Origin: UBA7236 sp031372705
Lineage (GTDB): Bacteria; Bacteroidota; Bacteroidia; Chitinophagales; BACL12
DNA: 45,107 nt
NCBI GenBank assembly: GCA_031372705.1
Contig: JANMLV010000231.1
Span: forward strand, 1-45,107
Direction of reading: 5' to 3'
Part shown: in pieces, positions 1 through 8,209 of the stretch
Layout: each line of letters begins with the position of its first letter
Position numbering within the stretch: the first letter of the stretch is position 1
Notes under the pieces: generated by a model
What the model was told of the DNA's origin: nothing
Databases searched by the model: none
What the model saw: the letters and a program-made list of their open reading frames with translations, nothing else
Made by a program: the position numbers and the translations under genes

Positions 1-6
1 CACGCC

Positions 7-31
7 ATGGTTGGTGTTTCTCACCGACCAT
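7..31. repeat. Short hairpin at the left edge
   Basis: Ten-base arms at 7-16 (ATGGTTGGTG) and 22-31 (CACCGACCAT) pair with one G-T wobble around a five-base loop. No T-run follows, so a terminator is not obvious. It may be a dispersed palindromic element or the end of a transcription unit outside the window. Confidence 0.5.
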
Positions 32-59
32 TAATACGAAGCTACTATTATCAATCTTG

Positions 60-369
60 GAATTAATTAGTGAATTAATTGTTTGCTCCGAATGTCAAAC
101 TAATTCAGGCATCAAATTTTGCTCAATTTTGCTCAATCTTGTTCAATGGCTGTTTAAATTATTTATTGCGCCCGCTCTGCCGAATCTCCCGATTCGGCTG
201 TGGCTCCTTGCGGATTGCATCCGCTGGCGGATTTTTATTTATTGCACTAATTATAAATATGATGCAGGAGTTTAATTAATGAATTATTTTTTTGCTCCGA
301 ATATGATTTGTTACATGGGTCCCAAATTTTGTTCAATATTGCTCAATTTTGTTCAATGGCTGTTTAAAT
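60..369. repeat. Imperfect ~100-bp direct repeat in a non-coding region
   Basis: No credible gene is seen in 1-488. Two related blocks lie about 210 bases apart. Both contain TTTGCTCCGAAT (82-93 and 291-302). Both then carry a short degenerate array with a ten-base period built on CTCAATTTTG/TTCAATATTG, and both end in the identical GTTCAATGGCTGTTTAAAT (141-159 and 351-369). Between the blocks are two perfect small inverted repeats: 179-186/191-198 (GCCGAATC) and 210-215/219-224 (GCGGAT). The open frames here are short and low in complexity, and I do not call them genes. Confidence 0.7.
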
Positions 370-488
370 AAATCGCATATCTCAAACCAGAGCTATAAGT
401 TCATTTTATTTTATAAATCTCACTATCGACTGCATTGAATTGTACAAGTTGAGCTAACTTCTAAATTTTGATAGTATTTACTAGGTAA

Positions 489-1058
489 TTATTTTACAAA
501 TTGCATCACCTTGGTATCATCAAATATGTGCAGTATGCCGCTAAGGTTTTCGCCGTCGGCAGTAAATATGGTGTTTTTAAAATGCACTAAAGCGAGGTTT
601 TGATTGGCAGCAAGTTCAAAGTAATTGTTGGTATTTGCTGCAGGTATTAATGTTGCGGGATTGTCATAATAAAATAAACAAGTCACAATAATTTTATCGA
701 TTTTATTGGCATTGAAATGGAAAGTATCTTGTGCTCCAACAACTTGTTCTTCTTCTTCACCGTCAACAATTATTTTAATGGTAGTTTCATTAAGCAACAT
801 TTTGTTATAATTTGGAAACAATATTTTAATGCCTTCAAAATCGCGTTTTTCGGAGTTTTCAATTGTGAAAGGCACTTGGCTATCATAGTCAGTATTTAAA
901 ACCACGGTATTTTTTCCCTCTAATTTCCAATTGCCATATCCATGCCTTTCGAGCGCGCCATAGCTAAAGAAAAATTCAAAGGTATTGTCTTCATTCAATT
1001 TTATGCCACAGCCCATTTCGTTCACGCCGGTTAGGTAATATTCGCCTGGTATATTCAT
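489..1058 (-). CDS. Conserved-looking hypothetical protein, probably exported
   Basis: The 189-residue product is not recognised. It is rich in beta-strand-like stretches and has no transmembrane segment after its ATG at 1058. The frame stays open upstream of that ATG and encodes a very convincing signal peptide core, KCFFLFALTLNITYLSSQ, directly before MNIPGEYY. That segment has no start codon in frame. An ATG at 1126-1124 is one base out of register, so adding a single base just after it would give Met-x-Lys-Cys-Phe-Phe. The gene may therefore be a secreted protein with a frameshifted leader (real decay or a sequence error), or may use a non-standard start. The gene is monocistronic, and the next gene is divergent. 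Confidence 0.6.
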   Translation of the reverse strand: MNIPGEYYLTGVNEMGCGIKLNEDNTFEFFFSYGALERHGYGNWKLEGKNTVVLNTDYDSQVPFTIENSEKRDFEGIKILFPNYNKMLLNETTIKIIVDGEEEEQVVGAQDTFHFNANKIDKIIVTCLFYYDNPATLIPAANTNNYFELAANQNLALVHFKNTIFTADGENLSGILHIFDDTKVMQFVK

Positions 1059-1215
1059 AGTTGTGTTTTGTGAAGAAAGATAAGTAATGTTGAGGGTTAA
1101 TGCAAATAAGAAAAAACATTTGACATGTTTTGCATAATTAATTTTGTTTATTTGAAAAGAAACATTACCTTTTCAGTGAATAAGATTCATTCTCTCATTT
1201 TTTAACCCAGTTTAC

Positions 1216-1296
1216 ATGAAAAAAGCAAAAATTTTGTACCGATTTATTCAAATCGCGATGTACAAAAATGGCTAAGCCATTTTTGTATTCTTTCTT
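1216..1296 (+). other. Detached N-terminal/signal-peptide segment of the 1297 gene
   Basis: ATG at 1216 opens the same reading frame as the ATG at 1297. It encodes MKKAKILYRFIQIAMYKNG, then TAA at 1273-1275, then AIFVFFL running straight into MNLSLVSHLRSSNA. Together, without the stop, the parts make a typical signal peptide: a basic start, a hydrophobic core AIFVFFLMNLSLV, and a polar region ending in SSNA. The paralogue at 10412 also has a hydrophobic leader (LTYLVVCMFTVSYLL). I infer that the natural start is 1216 and that the stop interrupts it. What the sequence shows directly is the shared frame and the stop. Confidence 0.65.
1261..1287. repeat. Perfect palindrome with a one-base centre containing an in-frame stop
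   Basis: Arms 1261-1273 (TACAAAAATGGCT) and 1275-1287 (AGCCATTTTTGTA) are exact reverse complements around the single base A1274. That base is the middle of the TAA codon 1273-1275, which separates the two halves of the signal peptide of the downstream gene. Replacing the 27 bases by their reverse complement changes only A1274 to T and turns TAA into TTA (Leu). As RNA the element would form a hairpin ending ten bases before the ATG at 1297 and could hide any ribosome binding site there. Confidence 0.85.
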
Positions 1297-4002
1297 ATGA
1301 ACCTCTCTTTGGTAAGCCATTTGAGGTCTTCCAATGCTAACCACTTAATACCTAATTACACGAACTATCTTATGCCTGATTCAACTTATTTGGATTCTTC
1401 AATTAATCAGGACTATCAATTTGGTGACACCGTAACCATATCAATTGATGGCTATGACACCGTGTTTAGCATATTTGAAGATACCACGGCTAATTTTTTT
1501 GTGATGGACCCCACAGCGATTTATTCCAACCCGTCAGGTATTGCAAATGAAGTAAATCTAGATTTATATGGCGTTAATGTATCCAGCATGTTTCAACATG
1601 CCCCTGAAGCTGCAAATGCTATGTATTCAGCCACAAAGGACCCTTGGACATTGTTGACTGAGCTTAAACCAAAAGTATTGCGGTTTCCGGATGGCTCAGG
1701 AGGAAAATTTTCAAGATTATTAGGCTCTGAAAACCTTGACCCGACCCAAGATGATTATGATACTTGGAATAGCGGTTATGGTTTTAACTTAGGCGAAATC
1801 ATTCCTTACTATGATTTTACAGATGGGGTTATGGAAGATCCACCAATAGATGTTGACGATGTTATTGCTGATTACATTGCAGTTACTCTTAGCTTAGCTT
1901 GGATAGCAGAAGCTGACAGAGATGATTTTGAAACTTTAGTAGCTCAATACGTTAATGGCCAAATTAATTATGACCCTGAGGATTATGACTCAAAGTTTGA
2001 AGAGCCCCTTTATATTAATGAGTTTATAAGGTTAGTTCAACAAATTGAAGCTCAAGACCCAACTACAGAAGATGACGATTATAGGGTTGATGTAGTTTTA
2101 TGTCTTGATGTAATAAATGAAACGGCTCAACAAAATTTGGCAATAATTAATTACCTGGTAAACGAACACAATATAAATGTAGTAGGGGTTGAAATTGGTA
2201 ATGAAATTTATTCCAAGTTTTATGGCAGATGCATGGGATTTAAAGAAGATGGTTTTCCCGGTTCCGGCTCAGCATCGGCATTTGAACACTATTGGGATTA
2301 TATAAATGGTGGCGATTATTCGACGCTAGGTTTTCCCGGATATTTTGATTTGTCGGTTGTATTACCTCCTGCAATGGAAGCGGTCGGCGCTCATGATTAC
2401 ATAGGTGTATTAAATAATAGTATTAGTGGCTTTTCTGATATTGCGTATGGTATACCGGCTGAAAACAATAAGTATGAAGGCGCACCTTTTATAACCAGTG
2501 CCGAAGCAGAAGATTTGTTGCCGGCAGGCGGCCCATTGCTGGAATGGAATGAGGATTTATATAATCATTACGGCAATTTAGAAGGCGCAGGTAATTATGC
2601 ATTTGATGCCGTTATTTTGCATCCTTATTATACGCCGGTTTCTAATGGTGTAACCAATTTAAATTGGCGTGAAATTCCAATATGTTTAGATGCAAACGCA
2701 GCAACGGTTGATTTCGATTATTATACCGAATTGTGGGATTATGCAGCATATGATGAGGATTTGCGATGTGCATTTGATAAAATTGTTGGTGTAGGTGAAG
2801 CAACGGGTAATTTTAGAACATTAATAAGAACGCGACATAAACAAGCTTATTTAGAACACAATACGGTTTTACATTTTGATGAGTTTGACACTTATGGTAA
2901 AAAGCTCTGGACAACAGAATCAAACTTGTTGGACGTAGAAAAGGAAGCGGAATTGAACGTTCAACAGCGATTAAGTGCTTTTACTAATAGTTTTGTGCAC
3001 ACCTATTTGCTACAAGAGTGGTTCCTGAGAAATATTAAAATGAATTATTATCCTGAATTTGTAAATCCTAACTTTTATAATATAGCAACATGGCAAAATT
3101 TTATTGGTGGCAGTTCAATAGATTTTCTGTTTACTACAGATAAGCAAGATCAAATAGAACTTGGTGTATTGCCAACTGACCCATTAGATGCGACCGGATG
3201 TGACGAAGCTAAAATCGATGAATATTTTGCTGCCAGGACAACTTACTATACAATGGAATTATTAAGTCAAATTTCATCAATAGGCTTAGACTATTTGCCT
3301 AGTTCGGCAGTATTATTAATAACCAATTTAAATCTAGCCCCAACATTTTTTATTGATGATGACAGACAGTTTTTATACGTGTATTACACCAATATAAAGC
3401 CAACAGCACAAAAATATATTATTAACCCAACCAATTTGCTGGCATTTTATCCATATGCAGATGCAGTTAGGTTAGACCAATATCCTGTTAATATTTATAG
3501 TGTTGATGCGGAACAATTATATTCTACCTCCGGCAGAAGTTCATTATATGTATTATCTACAGACTATGCTTTATGTGAGGAAGAGGGGATTTATCCAAAT
3601 CGATTTGAAATTGAAGATATAACAACTACACTAAATACTGCGGTTTGTTCAGGTTCGGTTCCACCGGGTGGCGTTTGTGTTTCGGTTCCGGCCTATTCGG
3701 CAGGCTATTTTAAAATTCAATTATCACCCTATGTGTTGCGATTGGGAGCAATGGAAAATATATTTAGTATATTCCCTAATCCGACATCCACTAGCTTCAC
3801 AATTGCAAGCAATGCATTAATCGATGTTCAAGCGTCATTTAAAATAGAAATTATAGACATTACCGGTAAATTAATAGCAACACATAATGTAATTGAAGGG
3901 CAAAATATTGATGTTTCACAACTGCCGGTTGGCATTTATTCGGTTTTAATATATAATGCCTATAACCATATTGAATCGGAACAATTAATAAAGATGAAAT
4001 AA
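1297..4002 (+). CDS. Secreted clan GH-A-like glycoside hydrolase candidate with T9SS type A sorting domain (cassette copy 1)
   Basis: The protein has 901 residues from this ATG, or more if translation begins at 1216. Motifs fit a (beta/alpha)8 retaining glycosidase of clan GH-A. They are LRFPDGSGGKF near residue 125, EIGNE with the putative acid/base Glu303 after Asn, FDAVILHPYY with His442, and LWTTESN with the putative nucleophile Glu541. A late beta-rich region follows. The last ~80 residues are a T9SS type A domain (IFPNPTSTSF to the end), so cell-surface or released location is expected. The protein is homologous along its length to the gene at 10412. I cannot assign a GH family or substrate. 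The stop overlaps the next start (TAATG), which implies coupled translation. Confidence 0.75.
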   Translation: MNLSLVSHLRSSNANHLIPNYTNYLMPDSTYLDSSINQDYQFGDTVTISIDGYDTVFSIFEDTTANFFVMDPTAIYSNPSGIANEVNLDLYGVNVSSMFQHAPEAANAMYSATKDPWTLLTELKPKVLRFPDGSGGKFSRLLGSENLDPTQDDYDTWNSGYGFNLGEIIPYYDFTDGVMEDPPIDVDDVIADYIAVTLSLAWIAEADRDDFETLVAQYVNGQINYDPEDYDSKFEEPLYINEFIRLVQQIEAQDPTTEDDDYRVDVVLCLDVINETAQQNLAIINYLVNEHNINVVGVEIGNEIYSKFYGRCMGFKEDGFPGSGSASAFEHYWDYINGGDYSTLGFPGYFDLSVVLPPAMEAVGAHDYIGVLNNSISGFSDIAYGIPAENNKYEGAPFITSAEAEDLLPAGGPLLEWNEDLYNHYGNLEGAGNYAFDAVILHPYYTPVSNGVTNLNWREIPICLDANAATVDFDYYTELWDYAAYDEDLRCAFDKIVGVGEATGNFRTLIRTRHKQAYLEHNTVLHFDEFDTYGKKLWTTESNLLDVEKEAELNVQQRLSAFTNSFVHTYLLQEWFLRNIKMNYYPEFVNPNFYNIATWQNFIGGSSIDFLFTTDKQDQIELGVLPTDPLDATGCDEAKIDEYFAARTTYYTMELLSQISSIGLDYLPSSAVLLITNLNLAPTFFIDDDRQFLYVYYTNIKPTAQKYIINPTNLLAFYPYADAVRLDQYPVNIYSVDAEQLYSTSGRSSLYVLSTDYALCEEEGIYPNRFEIEDITTTLNTAVCSGSVPPGGVCVSVPAYSAGYFKIQLSPYVLRLGAMENIFSIFPNPTSTSFTIASNALIDVQASFKIEIIDITGKLIATHNVIEGQNIDVSQLPVGIYSVLIYNAYNHIESEQLIKMK

Positions 4003-4940
4003 TGGTAAACTCGCAAAAAAAATACAGCTTGCAAGACTACTCTACATTTGCCATTACATTTCTTGCTATTCAAACAGTTGATGCTAAAGTCGTTTATACA
4101 GATATTGAACCTGATATTGTTTTAGACCATAATTTGCAATTTGCTTACGTTGATATGGACAATAGTGGTGTATCTGATTTTTGGTTTTGGAATGTCTCGT
4201 ATTACACTTCATTCAGCGGTTTTGGAAATGTTAATTACATAGAAAAACTTTGGGCTGGCGCTGTTGGCACTTATGCAAATGAGATTGCAGGTATTACATC
4301 TTACCCGGTTAATTTAATTTATTTACCTTATGCCCTAGCAGAAGGCGAATTAATAAACAGCGACTTAAGTTTTCAAAATTGGTTGTATCAAAGAATGGCC
4401 TGGAAAATCAATCATATTGGTGAAACCGGCAGTGGTATGTATATAAATCTTCAAGATGAAGGCGGTTACTGGTATCCTGAACTTGAGGACCATTATTTGG
4501 GTGTTCATTTTCTGGATGAAAACGATAAATACCACTATGGATGGATAAGGTGCAGTGTTTTAGATACCGGCAGAACATTAATTATAAAAGATTATGCTTA
4601 CGAACGTTTTGTAGATTCGGCAATTGTTGCAGGTGACTTAATAGGTGTTATACCTAATGTATCTTTTGACTCCAATTTCTTTCACACAGCAATTGAAGAG
4701 CCTACGAGCCAATTAACGAATTGTATTATATACAGCTTTGGTCAAACAGTTTATATTCATAATGCGTTACAAACTGAAAATTCAATTGGCAATATCTATA
4801 CGGCAAAGGGGGAATTAATATATACAAATAAGTTAACTCAAACAAACACATCAATTGTGTTAACGCAACCCGCAGGTGTTTATTTTGTGGAAATTTTACA
4901 AAATGGAAATAGAAATGTAAAAAAAATAATATTACATTAA
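4002..4940 (+). CDS. T9SS-sorted companion protein of the GH-like gene (cassette copy 1)
   Basis: This 312-residue protein starts on the ATG that shares its A with the preceding stop (TAATG). The N-terminus KKYSLQDYSTFAITFLAI is weakly hydrophobic and probably the export signal. Residues near 50 carry a calcium-loop-like DMDNSGVSD. A conserved block follows: GYWYPELEDHYLGVHF, then YHYGWIRCSV and LIIKDYAYE. The end (IYSFGQTVYIHN to VKKIILH) is a type A T9SS sorting domain. Homologues in this window are 13035-13931 (full length) and 44747-45107 (C-terminal part). I do not recognise an enzymatic function. A surface partner or binding protein of the adjacent large protein is the simplest inference. 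Confidence 0.75.
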   Translation: MVNSQKKYSLQDYSTFAITFLAIQTVDAKVVYTDIEPDIVLDHNLQFAYVDMDNSGVSDFWFWNVSYYTSFSGFGNVNYIEKLWAGAVGTYANEIAGITSYPVNLIYLPYALAEGELINSDLSFQNWLYQRMAWKINHIGETGSGMYINLQDEGGYWYPELEDHYLGVHFLDENDKYHYGWIRCSVLDTGRTLIIKDYAYERFVDSAIVAGDLIGVIPNVSFDSNFFHTAIEEPTSQLTNCIIYSFGQTVYIHNALQTENSIGNIYTAKGELIYTNKLTQTNTSIVLTQPAGVYFVEILQNGNRNVKKIILH

Positions 4941-4945
4941 TTTAA

Positions 4946-5012
4946 ATGAGGATACTTAAAATATAAAATGTAAGTCAAAAAGTGTTTCATTTTACATTTT
5001 AAGTATCCTCAT
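4946..5012. terminator. Long inverted repeat between convergent genes, likely bidirectional terminator
   Basis: Seventeen-base arms at 4946-4962 (ATGAGGATACTTAAAAT) and 4996-5012 are perfect reverse complements. A nested pair TAAAATG/CATTTTA (4964-4970 and 4988-4994) extends the stem inward. The right arm covers the stop codon (5009-5011) of the convergent minus-strand gene. The structure serves both converging units. Confidence 0.7.
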
Positions 5013-6778
5013 CTCACCACCGTTACATTCCCTTTTTTAGTAATTAATTTACCATTGGTAGCTGTAAATGTTATTACATAACCATAGGACCCAAGAGCAA
5101 CAATTTCATTGTTAAATGTGCCTGTCCAGCCTTCGTTAATATCATCTGTTTCAAAAATTACTTCACCGTAGCGGTTAAATATTTTCATACTATAATCTTC
5201 TTCACTTCCAAAAATGATTACAGGTTTAAAAATATTATTTAATCCGTCGGGAACAATTGCATTGGGCACATAAATGCGTGGGCCTTGCTCTAAACACAGC
5301 ACATTTGAAAATGACGACAGTTGTTCGTTAACGCCATTGTCGGCGCTGGTTAATTGATAAATACACTCTATTTGATAACAGAAATTATCTAATACATTTA
5401 CGAATGCGGCAACATCGTCAATTATGGTGAATGTGGCTGCGCCAACGGTGGTAATGAGATTTAACCCTGCGCCATCATCTCTATAAATACGGTATTCAAT
5501 TACGTTGCCATCGGTTATTTCAAAAGGGTTCCAATAGAGTGTGTTGGTGAAATTAGCATTGTCGTTTCCGGTTAATACTATTGTTCTTGCGTAACCGGAG
5601 GTGTCATTATTATTGCAACTGTCTATGGTAATTGCACGATAATAAAAACTAATTGCATTGGTGGCAATACTGTTATCTAAATAATTATCAATGGCAGGTG
5701 TTGGTGCACCAATTGGTGATGTAAATAAGTTTACAAATGTTACATTATCGGTGCTGCGTTGCAAGCTTACTTTTTCTAAATCGGCTGCCACATCGGGATA
5801 CCACTCAATGCCAATTTGTGTAGGACTGTTAACGGTTACATTTCGCATAACGGTATAATTGGCCGGTACAACTATATTTACAACTATGCATATTTCATTT
5901 GATTCGGAAACAGCGGTACCATCTGCACGCAGTGCTTTAACTGTAACACAAACATTATCGCCATCATTTAATCCTACCAGCGAATAATTGGTGGTGGTAT
6001 TTGGAACATTATCTACAAATGCAGTTCCGGTAAAATTTCTATCTGCCCAAATCTCATATTCAAATACGCCGGCGGCCCAGGTGTCGTATAAATTCCAATT
6101 CAATAAAATTTCGTTGCTGCAATTTATTTGTTGTCCGCTTAAAAAAACGGTGTGATGGGAGTTATTATTAAACGGTCCAATATTATCGCAGGAATCTCTA
6201 GCAGCTATTGTATATGTTTCTATTTGCGTACTTGGCAAACCGGTTAGGTCGGTATACGAAGTGGTAAAACGACCATAAACAGTTGCAATTGGGCTAAACC
6301 CTGCATTGTCGCGATAAATAATATAGGAATTTGTTTCCGGAGATGTAGATGGAATCCAATTTATTTGTGATAATCCACCTGTTACGGTAACGAAATCTAT
6401 TTCCGGTGCAAGTGGATCAAGGTTATCCAGCGTGTCGCTAATCGTCATGGTATATCCGGCGCAATTATACACGGCTACAATATAATAATACCAAGTTACT
6501 GCGGTTCCATCGGCACCAACATGGGTAAATGAAGTAGTGCCAATAGCAGCAATGCTTGTTAGTAGAACATAAGGGCCCGCAATATTGGTTGATGCATAAA
6601 CTTGATATTCAACAAATGGACCACAAGGTTCTGTTGATGCAGCCCAAGTGAGGGTTACATCACCATTAATTTGTGTTTGAGCACATAGTAAAGTTGCGGG
6701 AATGGTAGATTGTGCTTGAGCAGAGTACAATAAACCACTAAAAACAAGGAGGAGGCAATATTTTAATAGTTGTTTCAA
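5009..6778 (-). CDS. Fibronectin-type-III-like repeat protein with T9SS type B (gliding-motility type) C-terminal domain
   Basis: A 589-residue secreted protein. Its signal peptide runs KQLLKYCLLLVFSGLLYSAQA, with likely cleavage before QSTIPA. The body consists of about five beta-sandwich repeats of fibronectin III type. They share strands such as VEYQVYAS, NSYIIYRDN, FEYEIWADRN and IEYRIYRDDG, with NxTT or SYTDL patterns between. The last ~90 residues (IYVPNAIVPDGLNNIFKP, MKIFNRYGEVIFET, GWTGTFNN) match the CHU_C/T9SS type B sorting domain. It is likely a surface adhesin or matrix protein. It stands alone between two terminator-like structures. Confidence 0.85.
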   Translation of the reverse strand: MKQLLKYCLLLVFSGLLYSAQAQSTIPATLLCAQTQINGDVTLTWAASTEPCGPFVEYQVYASTNIAGPYVLLTSIAAIGTTSFTHVGADGTAVTWYYYIVAVYNCAGYTMTISDTLDNLDPLAPEIDFVTVTGGLSQINWIPSTSPETNSYIIYRDNAGFSPIATVYGRFTTSYTDLTGLPSTQIETYTIAARDSCDNIGPFNNNSHHTVFLSGQQINCSNEILLNWNLYDTWAAGVFEYEIWADRNFTGTAFVDNVPNTTTNYSLVGLNDGDNVCVTVKALRADGTAVSESNEICIVVNIVVPANYTVMRNVTVNSPTQIGIEWYPDVAADLEKVSLQRSTDNVTFVNLFTSPIGAPTPAIDNYLDNSIATNAISFYYRAITIDSCNNNDTSGYARTIVLTGNDNANFTNTLYWNPFEITDGNVIEYRIYRDDGAGLNLITTVGAATFTIIDDVAAFVNVLDNFCYQIECIYQLTSADNGVNEQLSSFSNVLCLEQGPRIYVPNAIVPDGLNNIFKPVIIFGSEEDYSMKIFNRYGEVIFETDDINEGWTGTFNNEIVALGSYGYVITFTATNGKLITKKGNVTVVR

Positions 6779-6869
6779 GGTCGCAGTGTTCAGTAAAAGT
6801 AACGCAAATTTCGGAAAGAAATTTTATAGCACAGGGTTCTTTTGATGGATTGGGGTATTTGCAAAAGCA

Positions 6870-6897
6870 AAGGACTTGCCGTTTATGACAAGTCCTT
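6870..6897 (-). terminator. Terminator-like hairpin after the M16 peptidase pair
   Basis: Perfect nine-base arms AAGGACTTG (6870-6878) and CAAGTCCTT (6889-6897) flank a ten-base loop. The structure lies 26 bases beyond the stop of the minus-strand gene ending at 6923. On the minus strand the stem is followed by a T/G-rich stretch rather than a long pure T run. Confidence 0.6.
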
Positions 6898-6922
6898 ATA
6901 TAAATTTTACTGTTACAATATG

Positions 6923-8206
6923 TTAATCGCGTTTACCGCATACTACTTCTTGCATGGTTTCATAATCGAAATATTTATTGGCGAGTTCCATTAAGCGTGC
7001 AGATGAAACTGTTTTGATTGCGTTTGCCAATCCATCAAAATAAGATGTTGTTAATCCGCTCATCACCATATTTTTGATAACGTTAATGCGATTATAAGGT
7101 CCATCGGTAGCGCGTAAGAGGCCACCCATCATATAATTTTTAATGATTGTTAATTCCTCATCGTCGATAGGAACGGTTTTAATTAAATCCATTTCTTTAT
7201 ATACTTCTGCAATTGCTGCGGCGCATACTTCGTTACCCACTTCTGTTTCTATTGAAAAATAACTGCCGTGTACAAAATGAATTACTGATGAGTGAATGCC
7301 ATAAGTGTAGCCTTTATCTTCGCGAATATTAGTCATTAATCGGGAGCCAAAATAAGCACCGAAGGCCGTGTTTAAAATATTAAATTCCGGAAAATCAGGA
7401 TGTGTTTTTGAAATGGCCAAGGTGCCGATACGTACTGATGATTGCACAGAATCATCTTTATTAATAAAGTGTTTGTATTCAGATGAAGTATGAATAGATT
7501 TATCGGTTGCTGAAATAATTTTTCCTTGTTTAGGATATTTTCCAAAATGTGTTTCTACCATCTGCATAATATCATCAGAAACTTTTCCGGCGACAAAAAT
7601 AGTTGCAGCACCGGGACTATAATGTTTGCGATGAAAATCAATAAGTTTGTTGCGCTCTATTGCATCGAAAGTAGATTCTGCAACGGCATATCCATAAGGA
7701 TGTTGTTCGCCAAACAAAACGGCATTAAATTTTCTGTTCGCATGAAAATCTGTGTTTTGCGCATTGATTCTCAATTTTTGTTTTTGCTTTTTAACGAACA
7801 ATTCTAATTCGTCATCAGGGAATGAAGCATCTAATAAAATTTCTTCGGCAACAGGAATTATTTTGTCGAGATGTTTTACTAAACAAAAAATAACCATCGA
7901 AGTATAATCAACACCAGATTCTATATCGAGATGTGCACCATATAATTCGGTGATATCCGCAATTTGTTTTGCCGTTTTGGTGGAAGTGCCTTTTCGCATT
8001 AAATTACATACAGCCCTGCTGATGGCGGGTTGCGGCTCATACCAGCGACCGGCGGGGAAACGCAATTCTATTTTTATTAAATCATCTTCCGAGCTGCTTA
8101 CATAGTAAACATCAACACCGTTTGATAATTTTAATTGCTTGTAATTATTTATATCGAGCCTGTCAATTAATTGTAAATCGGGCGCTGTAATTCTGTTCGT
8201 CATCAT
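6923..8206 (-). CDS. M16 (pitrilysin/insulinase-like) peptidase, non-catalytic subunit
   Basis: This 427-residue product has the M16 two-domain architecture: LKLSNGVDVYYVSS at the N-terminus and a second half with YTYGIHSSVIHFVHGSYFSIETEVG. The zinc-binding HxxEH is absent. Its place is taken by a sequence around RAVCNLMRKGTSTKT. This is the usual form of the partner subunit in two-gene M16 systems, in which only one polypeptide carries zinc. The gene begins three bases after the stop of the zinc-carrying partner (8210-9448), so co-translation and heterodimer formation are likely. No signal peptide is seen, so location is probably cytoplasmic. Confidence 0.85.
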   Translation of the reverse strand: MMTNRITAPDLQLIDRLDINNYKQLKLSNGVDVYYVSSSEDDLIKIELRFPAGRWYEPQPAISRAVCNLMRKGTSTKTAKQIADITELYGAHLDIESGVDYTSMVIFCLVKHLDKIIPVAEEILLDASFPDDELELFVKKQKQKLRINAQNTDFHANRKFNAVLFGEQHPYGYAVAESTFDAIERNKLIDFHRKHYSPGAATIFVAGKVSDDIMQMVETHFGKYPKQGKIISATDKSIHTSSEYKHFINKDDSVQSSVRIGTLAISKTHPDFPEFNILNTAFGAYFGSRLMTNIREDKGYTYGIHSSVIHFVHGSYFSIETEVGNEVCAAAIAEVYKEMDLIKTVPIDDEELTIIKNYMMGGLLRATDGPYNRINVIKNMVMSGLTTSYFDGLANAIKTVSSARLMELANKYFDYETMQEVVCGKRD

Positions 8207-8209
8207 GGT

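Noticed and set aside
57..279. Two short overlapping frames at the left edge
   Set aside because: They run through the repeat arrays and small palindromes. The sequence is low in complexity and neither frame resembles a protein.
1273..1275. Recoding of the in-frame TAA (selenocysteine, pyrrolysine or read-through)
   Set aside because: Selenocysteine uses TGA and pyrrolysine uses TAG. TAA has no such known use here. The palindrome centre gives a better explanation.
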